Below, piece after piece: positions 6,968 to 15,998 of a DNA stretch of 64,000 nucleotides (positions are counted from its first letter, which is position 1; every line of letters starts with the position of its first letter). Under the pieces are notes generated by a model that searched no databases, had not been told where the DNA came from, and saw only the letters and a program-made list of their open reading frames with translations. The stretch comes from Dorea formicigenerans (lineage in GTDB: Bacteria; Bacillota; Clostridia; Lachnospirales; Lachnospiraceae). Position numbers and translations under genes: made by a program. The stretch is taken from positions 2,105,423-2,169,422 of the forward strand of contig NZ_CP102279.1 of the NCBI RefSeq assembly GCF_025150245.1, written 5' to 3'.

Positions 6968-8248
6968 ATGAAAAAAAGACTTGTATCTGTACTTCTTGTG
7001 ATGGCTCTCCTTGTTCCTACCGTAACAGCTTGTCACGATAGCAGCAAAGATAGTCAGGCAACAAAAGATGTACAGGCAACTGGATATGATCCAGAAGAAG
7101 CAGCCAAGAAATTCGACTTTGGCGAATTATCCGATGAAGATAAGAACTACACCATCGAAATGGGTTACAACAACTGCGACCATATGGTCGGCGCTATCAT
7201 TGGTGAAAAGGCTGGTATTTACAAAGCTTTAGGACTGAATGTAAATGTAACAAAATCCGGTGAGACATTAAAAGCACTCACAAGCGGTGCTATGGACGTT
7301 GGATACACAGGTATCGAAGGTGCAATCCGTGCAGTAAACCAGGGTGCTCCATTCTCAATGGCTGCTGCGAACCATATGGGCGGATCACGTTACCTCGTAG
7401 TAAGCAATGACATCACAGAGCCTTCTCAGTTAGTCGGCAAAACAATTTCTATGACTGCAGAACCTGAAATTAATCCTGAATGGCTGACATGGTCCGAAAA
7501 ACTGGGAATCCCGGCTGATGCTTCCAGCTACAATATTGTATCGATGGGTGGACAGGATGCCATGTTCGCACTGAAAGCCGGACAGATTGATGCATTCACA
7601 TGCTGTGACCCTTACGCATCCATCGCTGAATTCGAAGGATTTGGTCATATTATGGGAATCGGCTGGGGTGGAGCTAATGTCGACTCTGACGCTACTGCTG
7701 ATACATGGGGACTTTGCTGTATTTATGCTATGTCTAACGATTTCAAAGAGAAACACCCAGAGCTTGCAAGACGTCTTGTGTACGCTCATGAGATGGCTCT
7801 TGAATACATGTACACACATCCATACAATGCAGCTATGATGTTCGCAGATGGATTTGATGTAGATCCTTATGTTGCTCTTCGTACGATCTATATGAAGACA
7901 GTTGCTGAGGGACGTACAATCACATGGCACTTCTCTGAGAAGAACATTGAGAATTTTGAGAACTATTATACACAGTATCCACAGATTCCGGAAGAAGAGA
8001 TTCCTCGTGTCAGTGACGTAAGTAAATTCATGACAACAGATATTTCAAAAGATGCTGGTGTTGATGATTTTGATGAATTTATCAAGAAAAATGTTGATGA
8101 CAAGTTCCCACTTGGTATGACATTCGAAGACTGGTACAACGAAGCTAAAAAGGTTGATGATATCTCTGATGAGGAAGCAGTAGATATCTCCAAGACAGCT
8201 ACATCTTACTTAAATAAAGACCTGAAAGATCGTCAGGCATATGAATAA
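6968..8248 (+). CDS. Lipoprotein ABC substrate-binding protein with Cys pairs
   Basis: A 426-residue SsuA/NMT1-type binding protein. The signal peptide ends in a lipobox, V-T-A-C with Cys22, so it is a membrane-anchored lipoprotein. The binding domain runs from about 60 (EMGYNNCDHMVG) to 330, followed by an acidic C-terminal tail. It has Cys70, Cys212-Cys213 and Cys250-Cys251 in addition to the lipid Cys. Such paired cysteines are unusual in this family and point to a soft metal or organometal ligand. The start at 6968 is chosen for the GGAGG about 10 nt upstream, although the frame opens at 6944. It is likely to serve the SaoA/SaoP transporter, either as the main receptor or beside the 2318-3106 protein. 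Followed by a terminator. Confidence 0.85.
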   Translation: MKKRLVSVLLVMALLVPTVTACHDSSKDSQATKDVQATGYDPEEAAKKFDFGELSDEDKNYTIEMGYNNCDHMVGAIIGEKAGIYKALGLNVNVTKSGETLKALTSGAMDVGYTGIEGAIRAVNQGAPFSMAAANHMGGSRYLVVSNDITEPSQLVGKTISMTAEPEINPEWLTWSEKLGIPADASSYNIVSMGGQDAMFALKAGQIDAFTCCDPYASIAEFEGFGHIMGIGWGGANVDSDATADTWGLCCIYAMSNDFKEKHPELARRLVYAHEMALEYMYTHPYNAAMMFADGFDVDPYVALRTIYMKTVAEGRTITWHFSEKNIENFENYYTQYPQIPEEEIPRVSDVSKFMTTDISKDAGVDDFDEFIKKNVDDKFPLGMTFEDWYNEAKKVDDISDEEAVDISKTATSYLNKDLKDRQAYE

Positions 8249-8275
8249 GATATTCTTTTAAACAAGCACCACGAA

Positions 8276-8306
8276 GGAGCAGCCGCAATTGCGGCTGCTC
8301 CTTTTT
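8276..8306 (+). terminator. Intrinsic terminator after the lipoprotein gene
   Basis: A perfect GC-rich palindrome (8276-8301, 13 bp per arm) followed by TTTTT. It separates this gene from the convergent histidine kinase gene. Confidence 0.93.
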
Positions 8307-8318
8307 AGTAATAAACCA

Positions 8319-9953
8319 TCATTTAGAATCGTCTACTCTTGGAAAATTCATAATAAATGTTGTTCCTTTTTCTTCTTCACTCTGCACCTGTATCCAGCCT
8401 CCGTGTTCTTCTACCATACGTTTCACTACAGTCAGGCCGATTCCGGTTCCTTTCCCCTCTTTTTTCGTTGTAAAAAACGGTTCAAACACATGCTTTCGAA
8501 GATCTTTTGGAATACCGCAGCCATTATCTTCTACTACAAGCCTTACCGTTTGGTCATCATCTACACTTAATCCAAACTGAAGTTTTATGCGTCCTTTTTT
8601 ATCTCCGATCGCATGGATGGCATTCGTTACCAGGTTCAGTATGATCTGATTCAGCGCTCCCACCTGACCTTTTATATAATAAGATGTACTGCATACAGAT
8701 GTCTCAAATTTAATATTCTCCGGAATTAATCTGCTTACAATACTGATACTGCTCTCCACGGCAAATGTGGCATTATACTCGGATAATACTCTCTCTGCTC
8801 TTCCCTGTCTGCTGTAATCCAGAAGCTGTTTTGCCAGTTCTTCACATCTTTTTGCTGATATATTTAATTCATAGACCTCTTCCGGCATCTCTTGCATGAC
8901 CGTATCATTATCTGATAACAATTCACTATATAACACGATCGGGGTCATGAGATTATTAAACTCATGTGCCAGCGCTCCCGTTAGAAATGTCATCGTTTTC
9001 GAATGATTATATTTCTGCATCAGGCTTTCCTGATTCTTCATTGCTTCATTTGCCTCATTGAGTTCTTTTTCATGCGCCAGTGCAATCTTAAGCTTCTCTT
9101 CTTCTTTTTGCTGCTGTAAGATCCGATATCCGAAAACTCCGACCCAGATCAAAATCAGCACACCAAATAATGACAAATAAAAAGCAATCTTCACAATCGG
9201 TGCAGTAATATCCCTGTAATCTTCCACCACGCAAAGCACGAACTGAACCCCATGAAAATCAACAGTATTGTATGCCACAAGTTTCTGCGTCTTCTTCGGC
9301 GATCCGCCTTCTACTTCATATGACCATACAACTTCACAGCCGGATACATCTTTACTCGAAAATGAGATTTCTTCTTTTTCATTTCCTGCATCTGCCATGA
9401 CTGTTGTGCCATTAATATCTTTTACAATGCAGTATCCCTGATTGCCCACATTAAGATTGGAAAGATCCTGTTCTCCTTCATAAATCTCATCCAGATTCAG
9501 TTCAATCTGCACATACCCCGCAATGCTGCGGTTCATATAGACTGCTTTTGTCAGATAAAGTACATATCCTCCGCTATATGTTTTCCTTATTGGTCCTGCA
9601 ATAACGTGTCCTGGATTTTTTCCTGCCTCTCCGCAGGAATCTGCTTCCCAGTCTTGCAATTGGCTGACCTGATCCAGACGGATATATTTTCCCTTTTCTC
9701 CAACTTTCAATAAACTTGCTTCTATACTCTCTTCGTTTGCCATATCACCCGATAATGCAGCATATACGAGATTACTTTTCCCTTGAAGCGTCGCTTGCAA
9801 GCTATGCGAACTGACTTCTGCAATATTCTGAATACTTTCTTTTTCATTACTAATGATTGCATCTCGTACCGTTTGATAGCAGAATGCTGCACTTAAAATC
9901 AAAAGCAGCACTCCGATGACTGAAATAACCAGTTCTTTTCTTTTCTTATTCAT
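8319..9953 (-). CDS. Sensor histidine kinase with extracytoplasmic Cache-like domain
   Basis: A 544-residue membrane kinase. TM1 is at about residues 9-27 and TM2 at about 255-280, enclosing a roughly 230-residue extracytoplasmic sensor that looks like a dCache domain (the YTYSGGYVLYLTKAV-like strands). A coiled coil follows, then the H-box AHEFNNLMTPIV, and an ATPase domain with VEDNGCGIP and GTGIGLTVVK. The partner is probably the response regulator encoded divergently at 10067. It lies inside the organometal locus, so it may sense the substrate outside the cell; no Cys-rich site is evident in the sensor. Confidence 0.87.
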   Translation of the reverse strand: MNKKRKELVISVIGVLLLILSAAFCYQTVRDAIISNEKESIQNIAEVSSHSLQATLQGKSNLVYAALSGDMANEESIEASLLKVGEKGKYIRLDQVSQLQDWEADSCGEAGKNPGHVIAGPIRKTYSGGYVLYLTKAVYMNRSIAGYVQIELNLDEIYEGEQDLSNLNVGNQGYCIVKDINGTTVMADAGNEKEEISFSSKDVSGCEVVWSYEVEGGSPKKTQKLVAYNTVDFHGVQFVLCVVEDYRDITAPIVKIAFYLSLFGVLILIWVGVFGYRILQQQKEEEKLKIALAHEKELNEANEAMKNQESLMQKYNHSKTMTFLTGALAHEFNNLMTPIVLYSELLSDNDTVMQEMPEEVYELNISAKRCEELAKQLLDYSRQGRAERVLSEYNATFAVESSISIVSRLIPENIKFETSVCSTSYYIKGQVGALNQIILNLVTNAIHAIGDKKGRIKLQFGLSVDDDQTVRLVVEDNGCGIPKDLRKHVFEPFFTTKKEGKGTGIGLTVVKRMVEEHGGWIQVQSEEEKGTTFIMNFPRVDDSK

Positions 9954-10066
9954 TATTTCTTCTTCTCATTTCCTTACAGTTGACTTTAATTTTTTTCATA
10001 GATATAATAAGTTTATCTTAGTATATTTTTAATGATTACAATAACAGAAAGGCAGGTATTTGCAAA

Positions 10067-10762
10067 ATGCCAGATATCTCGGTTCTTATTATAGATGATG
10101 AACCTTCCATTTTAAAAGCAGTGAGCATGACTCTTAAGCAGGAACATATCGCTGTCACCTGTGCAGATAACGGCGCACTTGCACTTGATATCCTCAAAGC
10201 CAATACATTTGACTTAATCTTACTGGATATCATTATGCCCGACCAGGACGGCTTTTCGATTTTAAAGGTAATCCGCAGCAGTCAGAACTACACTCCAGTC
10301 ATCCTCTTAAGCGGACGCGGCGAGGATTCGGCCCAGGTCAAAGGTCTGGAACTTGGTGCCGATGATTATATTACAAAGCCGTTCAGCAAAACTGTGCTGG
10401 TATCTAAGATCCGTGCCATGGTGCGGCGCACGAATCAGTATGTTTTAAGCTCTGATGAAGCGATCACTGAAGTAAAAAAAGGATCCTTCACACTGCGGAT
10501 GGAGTCTCAGACTGTCCTGAAAAACGGAAAGGAGATATCCCTTACTTCTAAGGAATTCTCCCTTCTCTATCTCTTTATTGAAAATCCGGAGTACATCTTT
10601 TCCAAACAGGAGCTGTTCTCCAAGGTCTGGAGAAGTGATAATTGCGACGACAGTACCATCCTCGTATACATCAAAAAACTAAGGGATAAGCTGGAAGATG
10701 ATCCTTCTCATCCAACTCATATCTGTACTGTCTGGGGAAAAGGTTACAAGTTCTGCATTTAG
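10067..10762 (+). CDS. OmpR-family response regulator
   Basis: A 231-residue regulator. The receiver domain (1-120) has Asp10-Asp11, the phosphoacceptor Asp54 in LLLDIIMPD context and Lys at the KPFSK motif. The C-terminal winged helix (135-231) has the usual LTSKEFSLLYLF start. It is divergent from the kinase gene with about 113 bp between, and its stop overlaps the end of the convergent Cys-Cys protein gene by 2 nt. Targets are unknown; the organometal genes and the oxidoreductase on either side are candidates. Confidence 0.88.
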   Translation: MPDISVLIIDDEPSILKAVSMTLKQEHIAVTCADNGALALDILKANTFDLILLDIIMPDQDGFSILKVIRSSQNYTPVILLSGRGEDSAQVKGLELGADDYITKPFSKTVLVSKIRAMVRRTNQYVLSSDEAITEVKKGSFTLRMESQTVLKNGKEISLTSKEFSLLYLFIENPEYIFSKQELFSKVWRSDNCDDSTILVYIKKLRDKLEDDPSHPTHICTVWGKGYKFCI

Positions 10763-11301
10763 CAGCAATCCTCCATTCCCTCTCCAAAAAGATCCACCGG
10801 TTGGCCGTCTATCATACGATAGATGGCATAACCTACGGCTCCTTTCTTTTCTCCTGTAATAATAATCTCGATTTCTCCTTCTTTATCGATATTCTTAAAC
10901 TGAATTTTCTGATTCTCTACCGGTGCTGCTATCGGATCTGAAAAATCATAATTCGTGCTATCTCCTTTATCTGTTACTACAATGGTCCGGTTACCTTCTT
11001 CCATTTTACAGATTACAACAAGGTCATCCAGCCCATCATCTGTCACATCTTCTCTGCAGGCAAGCAATACTTCCGCCGTCGGATATGTATTTTTAAACAC
11101 CTGTAAAATGGAATCATCCTCCGGAACTGCCTCTGCATAACTTGTCTCACGTATGGTCTTTCCTGCTGTCTGCTTGTCAATCTGACTCTCCTCATGCTTG
11201 TTCTCAAGCACAGATCTAGCTGCAAATGCAATAACCACTACAATTACTGCAAGAATCACTTTTGCCCAAATACTGTCTTCTAACTTCTTTATTATACTCA
11301 T
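10759..11301 (-). CDS. saoC: Membrane-anchored protein ending in Cys-Cys (SaoC)
   Basis: A 180-residue protein with one N-terminal membrane segment (about 13-28), a charged linker and an extracytoplasmic domain containing an FG-GAP-like Asp-rich loop (DDGLDDLVV). The last two residues are Cys179-Cys180, an exposed C-terminal Cys pair. I recall the NCBI family name 'Cys-Cys-COOH (seleno)protein SaoC' for such proteins in the same loci; in some species one Cys is Sec, here both codons are TGC. A terminal vicinal dithiol suits metal capture, like the C-terminal Cys pair of mercuric reductase. It lies downstream of the ferredoxin and oxidoreductase genes, 33 nt after the ferredoxin stop. Confidence 0.82.
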   Translation of the reverse strand: MSIIKKLEDSIWAKVILAVIVVVIAFAARSVLENKHEESQIDKQTAGKTIRETSYAEAVPEDDSILQVFKNTYPTAEVLLACREDVTDDGLDDLVVICKMEEGNRTIVVTDKGDSTNYDFSDPIAAPVENQKIQFKNIDKEGEIEIIITGEKKGAVGYAIYRMIDGQPVDLFGEGMEDCC

Positions 11302-11334
11302 CTCTCTACCCTTCTATATTATTATTTTCATCTG

Positions 11335-11763
11335 TTATACAAGCTTTAACGCCCCTGTATTGCAGGCCTTTATGCATGCCGGTTCCAGTCCCATTGCTAC
11401 TCTCACAGAGCAGCCGTCACATTTGACAATTTTTCCTTCAGAATCAAATCTTGGCACATCGTAAGGACAGGCTTTCAGGCACATCTTACATCCTTTGCAA
11501 TTCTCTCTGACTGGTATCACAAAACCTCTTTCGTCTCTTTTTAGAGCTCCAAAACGACAGGCTTTTAAACAGGCTGCCTCCTCGCAATGCAGACAGCTCC
11601 TTGTCACATATGTCTCGAAATCACTGTCCCCGCTTTTTTGCATCTCATATATTCTCGCCGGAACTGCATGTTCATCAGCCTCATCATAATGCTGATCCAG
11701 ACAGGCAACGATACAGGCCAGGCACCCGGAACAACGTGCTTTATCACATTCTACTCTGCTCAT
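11335..11763 (-). CDS. 4Fe-4S ferredoxin-type electron-transfer subunit (DmsB/HycB-like)
   Basis: A 142-residue protein with four Cys clusters of the ferredoxin type (CSGCLACIVAC at the start, CLHCEEAACLKAC, CKGCKMCLKACP and a final CDGCSVR...CIKAC), so it can hold four 4Fe-4S clusters. It is typical of the electron-transfer subunit that pairs with a molybdopterin oxidoreductase. The start at 11763 follows AAAAAGGAGGC and lies 2 nt from the end of the upstream catalytic gene. No signal peptide, so the complex is probably cytoplasmic. No membrane anchor subunit is encoded nearby. Confidence 0.88.
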   Translation of the reverse strand: MSRVECDKARCSGCLACIVACLDQHYDEADEHAVPARIYEMQKSGDSDFETYVTRSCLHCEEAACLKACRFGALKRDERGFVIPVRENCKGCKMCLKACPYDVPRFDSEGKIVKCDGCSVRVAMGLEPACIKACNTGALKLV

Positions 11764-11765
11764 TA

Positions 11766-13889
11766 TTATGCCTCCTTTTTCCGAATTCTGCAACAATAAG
11801 ATTTGAATCCCGGAAATCCTGATATCGGATCAATATACTGGTCATCAACCAAAAGATTAATGTCGTAATCTTCGGCACCATGATATACATTTACAGCACC
11901 TCTCAGGCAAGAAGAATTCACCACTGCCTCCATATCCATCTGTCCGACCGGAGTCTCAAGTGTGACCATCTCTCCTGTCTTCACGTTATAATTCTCGGCA
12001 TCTTCCGGATGTAATTCTACGATCGGACAATCTTCCAGATTTACCAGCCATGGCAGCCGATAGGTCCTGGAATGAAATAACTGTGGCTTTCTGCTTCCGG
12101 TACTTAATATAAGTGGATACTCTTTCATCGGCAAGGTTTCCCGGAAATCATGATATGCCGGAACTCCTTCATGCCACTCTTTCTTACAGGCATTAAGAAT
12201 CGTAGATACGAACTCAATCTTTCCGGTAGGCGTCTGAACCTTCATGATATCCTCTGTTGTCCGGGCTGGCATAATATGTTTTGCCGGCATCATACCATGT
12301 TCTTTTAATTCGTCCAATGTAAGTCCTGTCGGGCTTAACCGGTCTGCCAGATATTCTTCATAAGTATGATACGCTGGATTGCCAAGCGTAAACCCAAGCC
12401 GCTTTGCAAGCTCTAAAAGAATTTCCATATCATTCTTTGTTTCTCCCTGGTTCTTTACAACTTTTGGCTGATAATAGACCATCTGTGGTCCCAGCAGTTC
12501 AACCTGTTCCCGTTCCTGTGTAACAGCAACCGGAAGCAGGATATCTGCATATTTACATGTATCATTCATATATAAATCTGCACAGGAGAAAAATTCCACC
12601 TGTTTCATTCCCTCTTCAATCCGGTCCGGTCTTGGCCACATATGATGGTTCATTCCAAAGGAAATGAGATTACGAATCGGATATCTACCATTTCCAAGGA
12701 GAAAATCTGCAATATGTTCTACCTGCAGTTCTCTGGAAGTTAATTTGTCCCACGCTGGAAACTCTCCATAATTCACTCCTTTTTCCGGATGCTCACGGTC
12801 TTTTTTGGTACCCATGAAAGAATCTTTCAGCATAACTCTTGCAGGTCCCGGGCCTGCAAAACCTCCCGGAATCCCAAAATTACCAGTAAGCGCCATCAAT
12901 AGTCCGATTGCCCGTCCATTTTGCACACCATTTATATTATGTACGACTGGTGATGCCGATAACATAATGGAAGTCGGTCCCTCTGCTGCAATCATTCTGG
13001 CAGCCCTTATCATATCGCTTTTCGGAACTCCTGTAATCTCTTCAACTTTTTCAGGAGTAAAATCCATAACATAGTCTCTATATTCTTCATATCCATAAGT
13101 ATACTTTTCAATATATTCACAATCATGCAGATTTTCTGTGATGATCACTCTTGCCATGCCCAGTGCCAGTGCGCCATCTGTTCCCGGAATCGGACGAAGA
13201 TGTAACTGTGCATATTCTGTAGTCGGTGTACACTTTGGATCAACAACAATCACTTTCGCACCCCGATCAACTGCATGTAAAAATACGGCACCGCCTTTGA
13301 CAGAATTACTGTATAAAGGATTCACGCCCCATACGACCAGAGTCCGGCACCGTCCAAAATCCGGTGGCATCAGCATAATATTTTGTCCAAAATTGCATTG
13401 ATTGGCCATCATAAGCGCATAAGCACATGTACTGGACTCGGTTCCATAATTTGGAGTCCCATATTTATTTACAAATTCTGTTATCTGTGGTCTGAACCAC
13501 TTCGGATGTCCTACATAGACCATCGTCTGTTCCGGACCATAAGCCTCTTTTACTGACTGCATCTTTTCTGCAATCGTATCAAGTGCTTCTTCCCAGCTAA
13601 TCCGTTCAAACTTTCCTTCTCCACGTTTTCCGACACGTTTCATCGGATATAGGATCCGGTCTGGATTGTAAAGTGCCTGTTTTATCGCAGCACCTTTCAC
13701 ACACACACGTCCATTGGCTCCCGGAAGTGTACAATTGCCTTCTGTTTTTATGATTTTTCCGTCTTTTATATAAAAATCTAAAAGGCAGTCTCCACCACAA
13801 AATCCACAGAATCCTGTCTTCACTTGAATTCCCGTCTCTTCTCCCGGAATCTTTGCTTTCAATAGCTCTTCTTTTGTTATTTTTTCCAT
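11766..13889 (-). CDS. Molybdopterin (Mo/W) oxidoreductase, catalytic subunit
   Basis: A 707-residue enzyme of the DMSO-reductase superfamily. A 4Fe-4S site is formed by Cys28-x2-Cys31-x3-Cys35 and Cys63. Cys155 in the TESSTCAYA segment is the probable metal ligand, and the C-terminal MopB-binding domain follows about 590. No Tat signal, so it is probably cytoplasmic. The start at 13889 is used because GGAGG overlaps the alternative ATG at 13901. The substrate cannot be told from sequence; relatives include thiosulfate, polysulfide, arsenate and other oxyanion enzymes as well as unknown clades. Its placement immediately before SaoC, and after the sensor genes, suggests it may be part of the organometal pathway, for example a redox step. 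It may equally be an unrelated neighbour. Confidence 0.85.
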   Translation of the reverse strand: MEKITKEELLKAKIPGEETGIQVKTGFCGFCGGDCLLDFYIKDGKIIKTEGNCTLPGANGRVCVKGAAIKQALYNPDRILYPMKRVGKRGEGKFERISWEEALDTIAEKMQSVKEAYGPEQTMVYVGHPKWFRPQITEFVNKYGTPNYGTESSTCAYALMMANQCNFGQNIMLMPPDFGRCRTLVVWGVNPLYSNSVKGGAVFLHAVDRGAKVIVVDPKCTPTTEYAQLHLRPIPGTDGALALGMARVIITENLHDCEYIEKYTYGYEEYRDYVMDFTPEKVEEITGVPKSDMIRAARMIAAEGPTSIMLSASPVVHNINGVQNGRAIGLLMALTGNFGIPGGFAGPGPARVMLKDSFMGTKKDREHPEKGVNYGEFPAWDKLTSRELQVEHIADFLLGNGRYPIRNLISFGMNHHMWPRPDRIEEGMKQVEFFSCADLYMNDTCKYADILLPVAVTQEREQVELLGPQMVYYQPKVVKNQGETKNDMEILLELAKRLGFTLGNPAYHTYEEYLADRLSPTGLTLDELKEHGMMPAKHIMPARTTEDIMKVQTPTGKIEFVSTILNACKKEWHEGVPAYHDFRETLPMKEYPLILSTGSRKPQLFHSRTYRLPWLVNLEDCPIVELHPEDAENYNVKTGEMVTLETPVGQMDMEAVVNSSCLRGAVNVYHGAEDYDINLLVDDQYIDPISGFPGFKSYCCRIRKKEA

Positions 13890-14095
13890 AAATTCCTCCA
13901 ATAGTTATATAAATCCCCATCATTCTATCTTTATATTATCCTACGCTTATAAGCGCTTCGTCAAATTGGATTTATCTATATATCTATATAAAATCCATAT
14001 ATCTACAGCAGCTTTGTATTTTTCCTGCGCCCTCTTCAACTGTCGCGCTTATTCTAAATTTTTCACGAAATCGTCTAAAAACTCCTTTTTTCAGG

Positions 14096-14162
14096 TTGTT
14101 ACTGTCTGTACTTTAGTGTATAATATAAACATCAACTATTCGATACCGGATATGCCCGGTAT
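14096..14162 (+). promoter_or_regulatory. Promoter and leader palindrome before the P-loop gene
   Basis: TTGTTA at 14096-14101 and TATAAT at 14119-14124 with a 17-bp spacer form a good sigma-A promoter. Downstream, ATACCGG (14143-14149) pairs with CCGGTAT (14156-14162) as a 7-bp inverted repeat in the leader. The rest of 13890-14189 shows nothing else recognisable. Confidence 0.65.
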
Positions 14163-14189
14163 AATATTATACATAAAGGAGAGTTTGCC

Positions 14190-14612
14190 ATGGTAAATTT
14201 ATTAACTGGCCCTAAAGGCAGCGGAAAAACACAACAAATGATCGAGCAGGCTAATAAGCAGGCGAAAGAATGTAAAGGTAATGTCGTTTTTATCAAAAAG
14301 ACTCATCGCGATACCGCAAGTGTTGCATTTGATATCCGTACAATTTGTATGGATGATTTTCCATCTATTACGAATACCGATGAGTACATTGGTTTCTTAT
14401 ATGGAATGTACAGCTCCAACCACGATATTGAGTGTATTTTTATCGATGGTATTTTAAAACACGCAGATATTTCTATTGAGAATATTCCAGGATTTATTGA
14501 CCGGCTGAAAAAACTCTCCGAGGAATGCGGTATCAATTTTTATGTAAGTATCAGCGCAGAAAAAGCAGAATTAAAGGACATTGATTTGGATGGCTGCACT
14601 CTTTTAAATTAA
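14190..14612 (+). CDS. Small P-loop NTPase-like protein, function unknown
   Basis: A 140-residue protein with a Walker A motif GPKGSGKT at residues 7-14 and a Walker-B-like ECIFIDGILK near 86-95. It is close to the minimum size of a RecA/kinase-type NTP-binding core, without added domains or membrane segments. Homologues are, as far as I know, conserved hypothetical proteins in Lachnospiraceae. A promoter and RBS (AAAGGAGAG) precede it and a terminator follows, so it is a single-gene unit. No function is proposed. Confidence 0.8.
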   Translation: MVNLLTGPKGSGKTQQMIEQANKQAKECKGNVVFIKKTHRDTASVAFDIRTICMDDFPSITNTDEYIGFLYGMYSSNHDIECIFIDGILKHADISIENIPGFIDRLKKLSEECGINFYVSISAEKAELKDIDLDGCTLLN

Positions 14613-14635
14613 ATGGATCAAATATGAAACAAGCG

Positions 14636-14668
14636 GACAGTCTATCTTAAGATGGACTGTCTGTTTTT
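14636..14668 (+). terminator. Intrinsic terminator after the P-loop gene
   Basis: GACAGTC (14636-14642) pairs with GACTGTC (14655-14661), extended by ATCTT/AAGAT inside, and is followed by TTTTT. Confidence 0.9.
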
Positions 14669-14709
14669 ATGCATATTTTCTACAACGAATGAAAAGGTAA
14701 CAAAATACT

Positions 14710-15963
14710 ATGAGCGATAACAATTCAGGAATCAAAGCATCAAAAAGACGCCAGATGGAAGCCAGGCGCAGACGCCTCAGACGCAGAAAAAGAAAACGCG
14801 CCATGCTGCTTGGAGGCATGTTATGTACAGTCTGTCTGATTCTATTTAGCACAATATATGGCATCAGTCATCTGTTGCATAAACATACTGACACAAAAGA
14901 AGCCGTTAAGACTTCCCAGAAGCAGACAGCCAAAAGTAAGGATACTTCCTCTTCCAAGGAAAAAATTGACACTTCTGCTGTAAAAACGCAGGAACTTGTC
15001 ATTAATACGGACAATGATTCCGGCAAAAAAAAGAAAAAAAGCTCCTCAAAGGAACCTGCCACCATCACTATCAGTTCTATGGGGGACTGCACACTTGGAA
15101 CTGATGAGGGTTTTGATCAGTCCACCAGCTTTAATGCCTACTACAACGAATATGGTGCAGACTATTTCTTTAAAAATGTCCGTTCTATCTTAGAAGCTGA
15201 TGATTTATCTGTTGTAAACTTTGAAGGAACGCTGACTGAAGAGACAAGCCGGGCTGATAAAACCTTTGCATTTAAAGGGCCTGCCAAATACACTGACATT
15301 TTAACCGGAAGTTCTGTGGAAGCCGCCAATATTGCAAACAACCACAGCAAAGACTACGGCACAAAAAGCCAGGAGGATACCATCGAAAATCTGTCAAACG
15401 CAGGCATTGCTACATTTGGCTATGAAAATGTCGTTGTGGTGGATGTAAAAGGTATTAAAGTCGGACTTACCGGTATCTATGAACTTGCTGAGCATGAGCA
15501 GAAAGCAACGCAAATCAAAGAAAATATCCAGGCCTTAAAAGATGCAGGGGCACAGATTATTATCGTTAATTTCCACTGGGGAATTGAAAAAGAATACAAA
15601 CCAAATGCTACCCAGAAAAAACTTGCACATCTGGCCATCGATGAAGGAGCCGACCTTGTCATTGGTCATCATCCACATGTACTGGAAGGCATTGAAAAGT
15701 ATAATGGAAAATATATTGCCTACAGTCTGGGAAACTTCTGTTTTGGGGGAAATAAAAATCCTTCTGATAAGGATACGATGATCTTCCAACAGACTTTTAC
15801 CATCGATACAGACGGTAAAGTTGCCGATGACGATAACATTAACATCATTCCTTGTTCTCTGTCTTCTTCCAGTAATAAAAACGATTACTGTCCGACACCT
15901 CTTGAAGGTGATGAAGCAGAACGCGTCAGACAAAAGATAGAAAAATACAGCGAAGGGCTCTAA
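14710..15963 (+). CDS. CapA/PgsA-family metallophosphatase-like protein
   Basis: A 417-residue protein. A basic N-terminus (Arg/Lys-rich, 10-30) precedes one membrane segment (about 31-53) and a Ser/Lys-rich linker to about 115. The catalytic-like domain shows the CapA motifs: SMGDCTLG, VNFEGTLT, ANNHSKDYG, FHWGIEKEY and IGHHPHVLEG with YSLGNF. The family includes poly-gamma-glutamate synthesis protein CapA/PgsA but is widespread where no capsule is made, so its substrate is uncertain. No capB/capC neighbours are present. It probably faces outward. Confidence 0.87.
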   Translation: MSDNNSGIKASKRRQMEARRRRLRRRKRKRAMLLGGMLCTVCLILFSTIYGISHLLHKHTDTKEAVKTSQKQTAKSKDTSSSKEKIDTSAVKTQELVINTDNDSGKKKKKSSSKEPATITISSMGDCTLGTDEGFDQSTSFNAYYNEYGADYFFKNVRSILEADDLSVVNFEGTLTEETSRADKTFAFKGPAKYTDILTGSSVEAANIANNHSKDYGTKSQEDTIENLSNAGIATFGYENVVVVDVKGIKVGLTGIYELAEHEQKATQIKENIQALKDAGAQIIIVNFHWGIEKEYKPNATQKKLAHLAIDEGADLVIGHHPHVLEGIEKYNGKYIAYSLGNFCFGGNKNPSDKDTMIFQQTFTIDTDGKVADDDNINIIPCSLSSSSNKNDYCPTPLEGDEAERVRQKIEKYSEGL

Positions 15964-15981
15964 GCCTTCCGCTGTATTTTT
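15941..15981. terminator. Bidirectional terminator between convergent genes
   Basis: AAAAATACAGCG (15941-15952) pairs with CGCTGTATTTTT (15970-15981), with AAGG/CCTT inside. It has a T-tail on each strand, serving the CapA-family gene and the opposing membrane-protein gene. The left arm is in the CapA coding end. Confidence 0.88.
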
Positions 15982-15998
15982 CATTTTATTCACAAATG

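Noticed and set aside
7430-7930. 166-residue ORF opposite the lipoprotein gene
   Set aside because: It is antisense to a clear binding-protein gene, with a shadow-type composition.
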